A stretch of DNA of 64,000 nt from Aporrectodea caliginosa. Its lineage: Eukaryota > Annelida > Clitellata > Crassiclitellata > Lumbricidae. The stretch is from positions 343,001 to 407,000 of the forward strand of contig JACEVL010001642.1 in NCBI GenBank assembly GCA_020284085.1, written 5' to 3'. Numbering within the stretch: position 1 is the first letter of the stretch; each line of letters starts with the position of its first letter. This document shows positions 54,160 through 62,149 of this stretch, in pieces. The notes below the pieces were generated by a model, which saw nothing but the letters and a program-made list of their open reading frames with translations, was not told the origin of the DNA and searched no databases. Both the position numbers and the translations under genes were made by a program.

Positions 54160-54890
54160 GGATTTTTTACCTGAAGGTCATTTCAAGGTCATACAAAATT
54201 AAATCTAGCAAAAATCCGAGCAATGTCTCAGCCAATAATTGTTGGATTCGGCTAATTCTTTCTTGTTTTTTATCGTCTTGATAAGGGCTACCTGTGATAA
54301 GAAACAAGGTTACTAAATGTAAAACGTTCCAAGGTTATTTCAAGGTCAAAAAGTGCAATTTTATAGGAAAATCTTAAAAAATGGCCATAACTCAGTTAAA
54401 TATTTGTCTATTTGGATTATTCTTTTACATATTTGATCGGACCGATAAGGGCTACATTTGAAAAGATAGTGCACGTAAAGGCTCACATGATCCAAGGTCA
54501 GTTCAAGGTCAAACTCAAAGGGAAAAGTCCATAACTCAGCCAAATATTGTTTCATTTGGGTGATTCTTTGACCCTTTTGCTCGGGCCGACAAGGGTTACA
54601 TTTACATAGTACTTAAAGGTTAATATGACCCAAGGTCAATTCAAGGTCAAAAGGTCACAATCAAAGGAAAAAGGCCATAACTCAGCCAAATATTGTTCCA
54701 TTTGGGTGATTCTTTTACCTTTATGCTCGGGCCGACAAGGGATACATTTACATAGTACTTAAAGGCTAGCATGAACCAAGGTCAATTCAAGGTCAAAAGG
54801 TAAAAATCAAATGGAAAAGGCCATAACTCAGCCAAATATTGTTCCATTTTGGTCATTAGTTTACCTGTTTGCTCAGACCGATAAAATTAA
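54160..54890. repeat. About 146-bp tandem units in the left arm of element A
   Basis: CCATAACTCAG(C/T)(C/T)AAATATT recurs at 54385, 54529, 54675 and 54821 (steps 144, 146, 146), with a more diverged unit near 54225. Each unit also has CAAGGTCA(A/G)TTCAAGGTCA and CTCGGGCCGACAAGGG or variants. Only the outer two units are matched in the right TIR, so the array grew on the left side. Confidence 0.93.
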
Positions 54891-55035
54891 TGATTCCGTA
54901 CGAGGCCCAGAATAGGCGATATAATAGCTCAGCTATCATAATGATGCACTTTCCGATGTAATATATTCGTTAGGAGCAACATTAACATCATTTTCTACAA
55001 TTGTACATTACAATGAATTAACTGATAATGATTAA

Positions 55036-57345
55036 TCACTTCACGTTTGTGCAGGCACCATGAGCTTGGCACCCACACAGAGAACAACACGTTAAGTCTG
55101 ATTTTCTGCACTTGCACACACGAGACTTGCAAAGGCTTAGTTCGTTTTTGCAGTTGCAAGAAACAGTGTCCAAGCATTCTTTCGGGACGCATTCCATTGT
55201 CATTAAAACTGGTACCAACTTAGACGAATCACAGGCGTCCTTCTGCCAACCGTACGCTGCCGCATCTAGAAGATCAGGCGTGCTGCAGCACGCCTGTTCC
55301 CACACTGTTGCTTGATAGTGGGATCGTTTGATATGTTGCTGCAGTGCATCACTTGTCGGTGGAAGACATTCAGGTTGGCTGGATTTTGAGAATAGCAATC
55401 TTCGGGCATCGTCAACAGAATCAGCATTAACTTTGTAGACATGGCAGAAAAACCTTTCTGCATCATTGATAGTTTCTTGAGTAAGTGGACCTCTTCCCAG
55501 ATTTCGTAACAGTTTTGTGCTTTCAATAGAGGTATTCCACATTGATCGCTTAGTGTGACCACGAATGTACGACGTCGTGTCACACCCAGAAATTGCGTGA
55601 AATGCCAATAGTGATGACAGAACTTCAGGTGGCAACTTGCAATGGATGTCGTGAATTGGTATAAATCTCCTCTTCTTGGATGTTCCGTCCATCATCCATA
55701 GTTCCTTGCATCGCATCTTTTTAAAGTGGGATAACAGCATGATGAAGACGTCGGTATCCCTGGCTGACACAACTACTGTATCACAGGAACTGTTAGCAGC
55801 ATGCAACAAAATTCTTGTGTCGGCTTCTTCGTGTGCTACTTTTAGCATTGATGCGTCAGTCAGTACATTAGTCGATTGGACCTCCGTTCCGTCGTCAAAT
55901 CCTCCTGCTACAACTACTTCAGTGTATAAAATGCCTTGTCTGATGATCTCCTGCGAAAGGAACTGTGCCAAGTCCGACTTGTTCTCAGACATGCATAAGA
56001 AATTGTTCCAGTTCTTTGGGAGAGGCACATGACGTCCTTCGATGTCTCGTCGTATTGGACAACAAGTTCCACTGCGACGTTTTCGAGTTCCGGCTTTCAC
56101 CGATCCAGGGATGTATCGATCAAAGGTGACATCGATGCGGTGGTACATCTTGCTGTGATTTGTCAAGGACTTGATGAAGCTGTCAGCAACATCACCGAAC
56201 GTGATTGCATCAGTTGGTTTTCCAACAGATACAATTAGTGCTTGACCGTCGATGATCAACTGCGCGGATGCCCTGTTAACTTGAAGTTCTTGTTGCTCAC
56301 TGATTCCTTCTGCTAAAAAGTTCATGAGCACCGATTTGTTTCCTGTACGGAGAGAACCATCAGTCTCTGTCAACGAGAGAGGGACGGAAACAAGTTCATG
56401 TTTGAGAACATTGCTCAGATCCACCGGTCTTCCTGCTTCATACGCCACAATAAGTCTCTGCATGACATTACGATCCATCTTTGCTACCTTCTTTCGAACA
56501 TCTTGAACCTTGGCTGCCTTGTACAGTGTTTGGAATGTCTGTGGTTTGTTCTTTTTCATTGGATCGTGAAACTTGACCTTAGTTTTACCCCTTGCTGTTG
56601 AAGTCAACCTGCTGTCTACGAAATCGGCGATTTGAGATAAACCAAGCGATCTCGCATTCAATAAAGATTCTTGTATACTCCCTGTGGCAACGTCTTTAGT
56701 TGCAATGTTCAAAAGTGAAGTTGCTTTTGTTTCGGTTGCCAAAACATTGAACCTAATCATTGTCGCCTTAAGAGCCATTTCATCAGATGTGTCCTTTCTC
56801 CTGCGACCTGGTTTGTTTTCATTCCTGTCGCTAACATCTTGCGAAATTCCAAACATCTGGAACGTTTTCTGAGCAATATCAGAGCGCCAGTGGAACGAAA
56901 GGGACCACCTCTGTAGGGCCGATGGTTGATTTGTTATGCCAACAATGCCACCAGAATCTTTTCCAATGCCTATGAGCCATTCTTGCGCATGATCAGGATC
57001 CACCTGGTTGAACCTTCCAGGACAGCGCTTCACTACGAAGTCACCTTGAAGAAATTGACATTTGATCTCTGACGGCAGTTGGTTCATTTCAACTAGGTAC
57101 ACGCTGACAGACTTTACATAGTTCAAGTGGTCGTACCTTTGGAAGTACGGAAGCATCGCGCAGAGCGAGTCGCAGTAGAGCTCCCACTTGCCGTCGCGAA
57201 TAGAGCGTGTGAACCTCAGCAAAACAGAGACCATGCTCATGTACTCCCACCAAAACGCAAAGTTGACGCTAGCGTTTGACTGCGACTGGACGAATTTAAC
57301 AAGTCTACATTGGAATTCATCAGATGCGACCAATTCTCTATCTTT
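55036..57345 (-). CDS. PIN/XPG-like nuclease-domain transposon protein (N-terminally truncated)
   Basis: The frame is open from just inside the right TIR to TGA at 55036. The first codon of the 765-codon frame is TTG, not ATG, and a stop sits inside the TIR. The first in-frame Met is about residue 32, so the true N-terminus is missing. Residues 25-145 form a conserved block (FWWEYMSM, LPYFQRYDHLNYV, FVVKRCPGRFNQV, GGIVGITNQPSALQRW). Residues 355-590 look like a PIN/FEN-type fold: IIDGQAL (D362), YHRIDVTFDRY (D401, D405), HEEADTRILLH (E502, E503, D505), ARDTDVFIMLL (D526, D528) and SGCDTTSYI (D585), i.e. clustered acidic residues suited to metal binding. Residues 725-763 are a cysteine-rich CXC-like tail (CNCKNELSLCKSRVCKCRKS ... 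CCSLCGCQ). The family is common in invertebrate genomes. The role as transposase or accessory nuclease is inferred from the flanking TIRs and TSD. Confidence 0.85.
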   Translation of the reverse strand, partial: KDRELVASDEFQCRLVKFVQSQSNASVNFAFWWEYMSMVSVLLRFTRSIRDGKWELYCDSLCAMLPYFQRYDHLNYVKSVSVYLVEMNQLPSEIKCQFLQGDFVVKRCPGRFNQVDPDHAQEWLIGIGKDSGGIVGITNQPSALQRWSLSFHWRSDIAQKTFQMFGISQDVSDRNENKPGRRRKDTSDEMALKATMIRFNVLATETKATSLLNIATKDVATGSIQESLLNARSLGLSQIADFVDSRLTSTARGKTKVKFHDPMKKNKPQTFQTLYKAAKVQDVRKKVAKMDRNVMQRLIVAYEAGRPVDLSNVLKHELVSVPLSLTETDGSLRTGNKSVLMNFLAEGISEQQELQVNRASAQLIIDGQALIVSVGKPTDAITFGDVADSFIKSLTNHSKMYHRIDVTFDRYIPGSVKAGTRKRRSGTCCPIRRDIEGRHVPLPKNWNNFLCMSENKSDLAQFLSQEIIRQGILYTEVVVAGGFDDGTEVQSTNVLTDASMLKVAHEEADTRILLHAANSSCDTVVVSARDTDVFIMLLSHFKKMRCKELWMMDGTSKKRRFIPIHDIHCKLPPEVLSSLLAFHAISGCDTTSYIRGHTKRSMWNTSIESTKLLRNLGRGPLTQETINDAERFFCHVYKVNADSVDDARRLLFSKSSQPECLPPTSDALQQHIKRSHYQATVWEQACCSTPDLLDAAAYGWQKDACDSSKLVPVLMTMECVPKECLDTVSCNCKNELSLCKSRVCKCRKSDLTCCSLCGCQAHGACTNVK
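55275..55296. repeat. 22-bp perfect palindrome within the CDS
   Basis: CAGGCGTGCTG followed directly by its complement CAGCACGCCTG, no spacer. It codes for QACCSTP on the minus strand. Confidence 0.95.
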
Positions 57346-57776
57346 TCAAATGTAGCCCTTATCGACCCGATCAAATATGTAAAAGAATAATCCAAATAGA
57401 CAAATATTTAACTGAGTTATGGCCATTTTCCAAGATTTTCCTATAAAATTGCACTTTTTGACCTTGAAATAACCTTGGAACGTTTTACATTTAGTAACCT
57501 TGTTTCTTATCACAGGTAGCCCTTATAAACGAGAAAAAACAAGAAAGAATTAGCCGAATCCAACAATTATTGGCTGAGATATAGCCATTTTGCTCTGATT
57601 TTTGCTAGATTTAATTTTGTATGACCTTGAAATGACCTTCAGGTAAAAAATCCAGCCTGGCAACAGCGATTTTCGTAATCAGCAGGGTCGAATTAGTGTA
57701 AAAAAGTATGTTGCCAAAAATGAACATGATTTGCTTCTCACACGGGATTTTCAATTTTTTGCGCCTAGACTATATT

Positions 57777-57964
57777 ATGGATTCCAGTTACATAGATTTC
57801 AGTTCGAAACATTTTTGTCGGCAAAAGCAGACTTTTACTTTTACCGGGGCATGTAACTCCATGGGCTACTCCCCAACAAAAACCCGCTCCCCTACTCCCT
57901 GCGCCAGATATTACATGACCGTTTTATTCCACAAGCGGATAATCTCATACGCAGATTATGATAA
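57777..57964. other. Spacer between transposons A and B
   Basis: About 190 bp, no recognisable motif. Confidence 0.6.
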
Positions 57965-58342
57965 GAATGTATCGTCTACTTAGAGCAAAAAAGTTCCAAC
58001 TCTGAAAACCATTATTTTCAGGAATCCAAAAAGCAGTTTCAATACCAAATTGCAAATCGTCATTTTATTAGTGACTACAATCAACAGTTGAATATTATGC
58101 ATAAAACCTCAGTAAAACAAGATGAAATAGTCTGATCAATATTACTTAACACATCATTGATATAAGTGTCAATTCATTCTAGATGGTACATTTTTGCACT
58201 TAAAAGTTGAAAGTCAAAACATTCTAACTAAATAAACTTTGTTGCTTTGTTAAGTGTGATGAAACCAGAAAAATGATGATACTACACATAAAAGCAAAAC
58301 CAAGTTATTATTTATCCAGTATGTTGTTCTTGCTCAATTGCC

Positions 58343-60706
58343 TCAGTTACGAACAGCGAGAGACTCGTAGAACGGTTTACAATCATTTGGCAGAAAAGCG
58401 CAAAGTTTGAGCAGGTCTTCCTTCTTGTTTTTGTCTACCCCCAGTGGTGCGGTATACGCGTGTGTTAGCTCCATATTACTGAAATTGACATTCCTTCCCC
58501 TCTTCTTGTAGACAACCGCTTCACTCACTCCTCCAATTTCGTTGGAAAACGAAACTGCTACATCGCGCGCATCGTCTCGGCTGTAGATGATAGAGTGCTT
58601 TGTTATGATGCCTGCAAAAGCGTTGCCACGCATCACAGTGTTAACTGCACTCCAGTCATAGATATTTTCTCTGTTCAGAGAAATAACTTTATATGGCATT
58701 TTTGGTCTAGCGGTACGTGCGGCCTCCTCGTATTGACTGGGAAGATGAATATCTCGCTTTCGAACTTTGTTTTCAATTGAGCTGTGAATAGCATCGCATT
58801 CCATCTGCGAGTGGCCAGATTCAAAGTACTTTTGTTCGACTTTTTGCGTATTCACACTCCTGCTGAGAAACACAATTATCATACTACACACCACCCTGTT
58901 TCTATTCTGCCCTGCACAAGTATCACTGTATACTGTTATCTGCTCAGCGCCCTTTTTATCTTCTTCAACCAGCCAATGGTATAAAGCTGATGCAATTTCA
59001 TTGGCTCCTCTTCCGGCCTCTGACTCTGTCCACATGTAGCAGCTCCCTTCCTTTGTTCCCAAGTTATAGAAAGTTAGATTATACATGCTAAGTTTTCGCA
59101 AATAATATGCTGAACCCACTGATAACTTCGGAACGGTAAGAACTTGTTCAAGGTCCATTGCTGCGCATATTTTGCTATCAGAAGTGCCTTCTTTATCGAT
59201 AATCTTGCTCGTTCGGGCTTGCTCTTTCCTTCGAATATGTGCAGCGTATTCCGCTTGTTCCTCTGCTGCTAAAACACCTCCATTTGACTTCTTGCGCAAC
59301 TCAAACTTACAACACGAATCACATGTGTCCTTCGATGGCTTATGAAATCTTAGGTTGTAATCATTCACAAACACAGATCGATACACACTCTCGTGTACGA
59401 CCTCTTTTGCCTCACTCATGCACTTGTCCTTATATAATCGATACATGGCAGAAATGGTCAAAGCTCCCTCGAGATACTTACACACTCTGGTTGAACGACA
59501 ATAATGACTTTCCACGTGTGGAAATGACTCAATGTGTAATTTGACTTCAGCCAAGGAATCTGGCTTGGTTTTGTTATGACCCCCTCGTTTTTCATTTACA
59601 GAACCTCTGCCTGGTGTTGCGCCACGAATGCCAATTTTGTGTGCTTGACGTACCATTGCGGCTGATATGTCCAACGTATTTAGAAAGAAATTTTTACACA
59701 CACTCACTCTCTCGTTCTCTATATTGGGCAAGAAAAAGTAATATGAATGATTTCGTGGTTTACTCTTACCACAGTTATTCAGCTTGGTTCTGGTCGATAC
59801 AACCTGCTTCTCAGTATTGCTACCAACAAAATCATGTCGTCGTTCCTTCAAACCCATTTCCCAAAAAGCTTTGTTTATCTTATCCTGTTGCTGCTCATCA
59901 ATTTTTGTACTACACTTTCTCCTGCACTTTTCTGCCATGCACATACCTCTTACTACTCTCTTCGAGGTCTCTGGCATATTGGTAATTTTTTTCTTGCGTT
60001 TAACTTGTTCTCCACAATTGTAAGCTTTTTTCTGCACGAATCGTTTCCATTCCAGTTCATTTCTTTTACGCTTCCGGGTCTTCTTATGCTGAGACTCAGA
60101 CTGGTCTTCAATTGCAGACACTGGGGGCGGAGGCTGGTTGATATTGTCCAGAATGGCATGTAGAGACTGGTCGACACCGGCCAGCAAAGCAGGTTGAGAT
60201 TGGTCGACAGCGGCCAGCAAAGCAGGTTGAGATTGGTCGACAGCGGCCAGCAAAGCAGGTTGAGATTGGTCGACGGTGTCCAGAATGGCATGTAGAGACT
60301 GGTTGACATTGTCCAGAGGGGCATGTAGAGACTGGTCGACAGCGGCCAGCAAAGCAGGTTGAGATTGGTCGACAGCGGCCAGCAAAGCAGGTTGAGATTG
60401 GTCGACAGCGGCCAGCAAAGCAGGTTGAGATTGGTCGACGGTGTCCAGAATGGCATGTAGAGACTGGTTGACATTGTCCAGAGGGGCATGTAGAGACTGG
60501 TCGACGGTGGCCAGCAAAGCAGGTTGAGGCTGGTCTACTGTGGCCGATGCAGCAAGCGTGAAGTGGTCGGTAACAGGAGGGGATGAGCGTCCAGACTGTT
60601 TCATACACGTACCGTCGTCGTTCGACTCATCATCACTGAGCTTGTAATCTTCGTCGACTGCCGAGTTATCTGGATCAATATTGTTTAAGAGTAAATTATG
60701 TCCCAT
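58343..60706 (-). CDS. DUF7869-type protein, candidate transposase of element B
   Basis: 787 codons, ATG at 60706, no stops or shifts. Residues 1-56: acidic/Ser-rich. Residues 57-188: twelve 11-residue repeats. Residues 205-245: basic KKTRKRKRNELEWKR-type stretch (possible NLS and DNA contact). Residues 255-345: a Cys/basic region with CRRKCSTKI, FWEMGLKERRHDFV and VCKNFFLNTLDI. Residues 395-415: SHYCRSTRVCKYLEG. Residues 445-468: NDYNLRFHKPSKDTCDSCCK, a small CxxCC knuckle. Residues 511-645: an RNase H-like core with AAMDLEQVL (D518), ITVYSDTCAGQNRN (D595) and ESGHSQMECDAIHSSIE (H632, D638, E645), a possible DDE/D triad. This family is widespread in arthropods and other invertebrates. A transposase role is inferred from the TIRs, subterminal repeats and acidic triad. 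AAGGTAAGAT just upstream could be a splice donor of a 5' exon. Confidence 0.87.
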   Translation of the reverse strand: MGHNLLLNNIDPDNSAVDEDYKLSDDESNDDGTCMKQSGRSSPPVTDHFTLAASATVDQPQPALLATVDQSLHAPLDNVNQSLHAILDTVDQSQPALLAAVDQSQPALLAAVDQSQPALLAAVDQSLHAPLDNVNQSLHAILDTVDQSQPALLAAVDQSQPALLAAVDQSQPALLAGVDQSLHAILDNINQPPPPVSAIEDQSESQHKKTRKRKRNELEWKRFVQKKAYNCGEQVKRKKKITNMPETSKRVVRGMCMAEKCRRKCSTKIDEQQQDKINKAFWEMGLKERRHDFVGSNTEKQVVSTRTKLNNCGKSKPRNHSYYFFLPNIENERVSVCKNFFLNTLDISAAMVRQAHKIGIRGATPGRGSVNEKRGGHNKTKPDSLAEVKLHIESFPHVESHYCRSTRVCKYLEGALTISAMYRLYKDKCMSEAKEVVHESVYRSVFVNDYNLRFHKPSKDTCDSCCKFELRKKSNGGVLAAEEQAEYAAHIRRKEQARTSKIIDKEGTSDSKICAAMDLEQVLTVPKLSVGSAYYLRKLSMYNLTFYNLGTKEGSCYMWTESEAGRGANEIASALYHWLVEEDKKGAEQITVYSDTCAGQNRNRVVCSMIIVFLSRSVNTQKVEQKYFESGHSQMECDAIHSSIENKVRKRDIHLPSQYEEAARTARPKMPYKVISLNRENIYDWSAVNTVMRGNAFAGIITKHSIIYSRDDARDVAVSFSNEIGGVSEAVVYKKRGRNVNFSNMELTHAYTAPLGVDKNKKEDLLKLCAFLPNDCKPFYESLAVRN
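60143..60538 (-). repeat. 33-bp coding minisatellite with 5-unit higher-order repeat
   Basis: Twelve in-frame 33-bp units encode VDQSQPALLAA, VDQSLHAPLDN and VNQSLHAILDT types. The block of five units (SLHAPLDN, SLHAILDT, then three QPALLAA) occurs twice in a row (165-bp higher-order unit), with near-identical DNA. All units keep the frame. Confidence 0.96.
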
Positions 60707-61583
60707 AATGATTTTATCTTACCTTGGTTATGCGCTTCAATGTTAATTTGGGTTTGGGTTATGTAGCCCAAACCCAAGCCATAACTTTAACCCTCATTAA
60801 TTTTAGCCGTAATTAGCAATGAATTTACTCATCGAGGCCATGGTTAGGCTGTTATTGGCAAATTCAGAGTTGAAACATTGGTGCATAATAATGAAGGAGT
60901 CATTGTGAGCAGATGGGATGATATTGAGCGATCCAGATTAAGTGAACATCAGATTCTGCGTTAAGGTTTCCTAGTAAATATTTCAAATCCAACGATATCT
61001 CGATGTTTGAGTAACTTGCGAATATATTTCGGTATTATTACATTTAATATCAAGCGTGTGGCGACAAGCACATAATATCGCCCGCAGTTACGGATACTCG
61101 CGTTTCATTAAATCAAAAGCATGAAATAAATCTTACCTGCGTCAGATTCATCGAGCATGAGCAGTCGCAGCACTTCACAAGCTTTAAATTTGCTTTGCCT
61201 ATAATTATTTGATCGTGACATTGTTCGAAACTTGCTAAAAAATAATTATTGTCGCGAAAATTAACCAAAATTATCACAAAATATCATCGTTAACAGCCGC
61301 CGGAAGTTGATCAGTGGTGAGCAAAAATATTCCAACTACAGTTGAAACAACATTGCTCTCAATAGCCTAATCCGGGATGTTGATGATTTGAGGCAAAAAT
61401 GTTCTATCTACACTTGGAACAAATTCGCACTATAGAATATAATAATAGTCACAGTTGAAACAAAAGTGCTTCGCTAGATGTCAGTACTGGTATGTGCTAT
61501 AGAGCTGGAACATTTTTGCACGAAAGATAAATGAATTTACTCAACGAGGCTATGGTTAGGCTGATATTGACGAATTCAGAGTT
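60707..61583 (-). promoter_or_regulatory. 5' region of element B with repeated terminus-like motifs
   Basis: Contains most copies of the GCAAAAATGTTC-like motif and the duplicated 65-bp terminal block. Such subterminal repeats are typical transposase-binding sites in hAT- and P-type elements. No clear TATA box was identified. Confidence 0.5.
60748..60777. repeat. Perfect 11-bp hairpin upstream of the DUF7869 frame
   Basis: TTGGGTTTGGG and CCCAAACCCAA with an 8-nt loop, about 40 bp upstream of the start codon on the minus strand. Confidence 0.93.
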
Positions 61584-61614
61584 AGAACATTTTTGCTTTT
61601 AGTGGACGGTATAC

Positions 61615-62145
61615 TCTGTTTAAATGTATGTACACTAAAGCGCGGATATCCAATTATTGGTTTAATAAACATAATAATCTTACTTACTTAGTTATCTCAC
61701 AGATCAAGCCGCTTTGATATAAATTTGATGTTCACATTATGCACAATTATAATTATTTATATATGAAAATCGAATTTAAGAATGTATTTCATGAGTTCCT
61801 TTAAATGTTACTGAATAATTACAAACTAGATCCTCTAAATTGGGTCTGAATACGTAAGCTGTCTTGATGGAACTGTTGAAAATAGACACATTTACATTGC
61901 TTACTTACTTTGCTCACCGAAAAGTTGCACCATATATGATAATTGGCTTAATTAATCTCGCACAGACTTTCGCGTTACCATAAATAATATTGCATATGCA
62001 TTGATAGACTGATAATATTTGGAAAATTTATTTCCAATGGTTTAATAGACTGTGTCCGTTCAAATATTCTGTTAATTGCATTTGTTTAAAGTAGAATGGA
62101 TTCTTGTCATAGATTCCATTAAACGCATCGACAATTCTACTGGAA
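61615..62145. other. No gene recognised
   Basis: AT-rich; no coding frame or repeat of note. Confidence 0.5.
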
Positions 62146-62149
62146 ATTT

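Larger units (their letters stand above)
54031..57771 (-). mobile_element. DNA transposon A with 435-bp TIRs and 5-bp TSD ATATT
   Basis: Left arm 54031-54469 and right arm 57338-57771 are inverted copies starting AGTCTAGGCGC and staying collinear, including TCATGTTCATTTTTGGCAAC and CTGCTGATTACGAAAATCGC. Flanks ATATT at 54026-54030 and 57772-57776 are identical. The interior holds one long minus-strand frame encoding a PIN/XPG-like protein. The outermost 60 bp of the two arms differ, the rest is close to 95 percent identical by eye. Academ elements, known to encode XPG-like nucleases, are the nearest comparison I can name, but their usual TSD is 3-4 bp, so the class is left open. Confidence 0.88.
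57984..61597 (-). mobile_element. DNA transposon B with subterminal GCAAAAATGTTC repeats
   Basis: Left end AGCAAAAAAGTTCCAACTCT (57984) and right end complement AGCAAAAATGTTCTAACTCT (61597) are inverted. Weaker inverted similarity continues outward to about 57965 and 61612. TTAG lies at both borders (57980-57983 and 61599-61602, the right one a base away), so the TSD is tentative. Variants of GCAAAAATGTTC(C/T) or its complement recur at 58190, 60872, 61322, 61392, 61440, 61508 and 61582, mostly on the right side. A 65-bp block at 61530-61595 is repeated at 60820-60885. One intact frame lies inside. Confidence 0.75.

Noticed and set aside
59953..60608. Long minus-strand frames with LCWPLSTNLN or RPISTCFAG repeats
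   Set aside because: They are out-of-frame shadows of the 33-bp repeat in the 787-codon protein.
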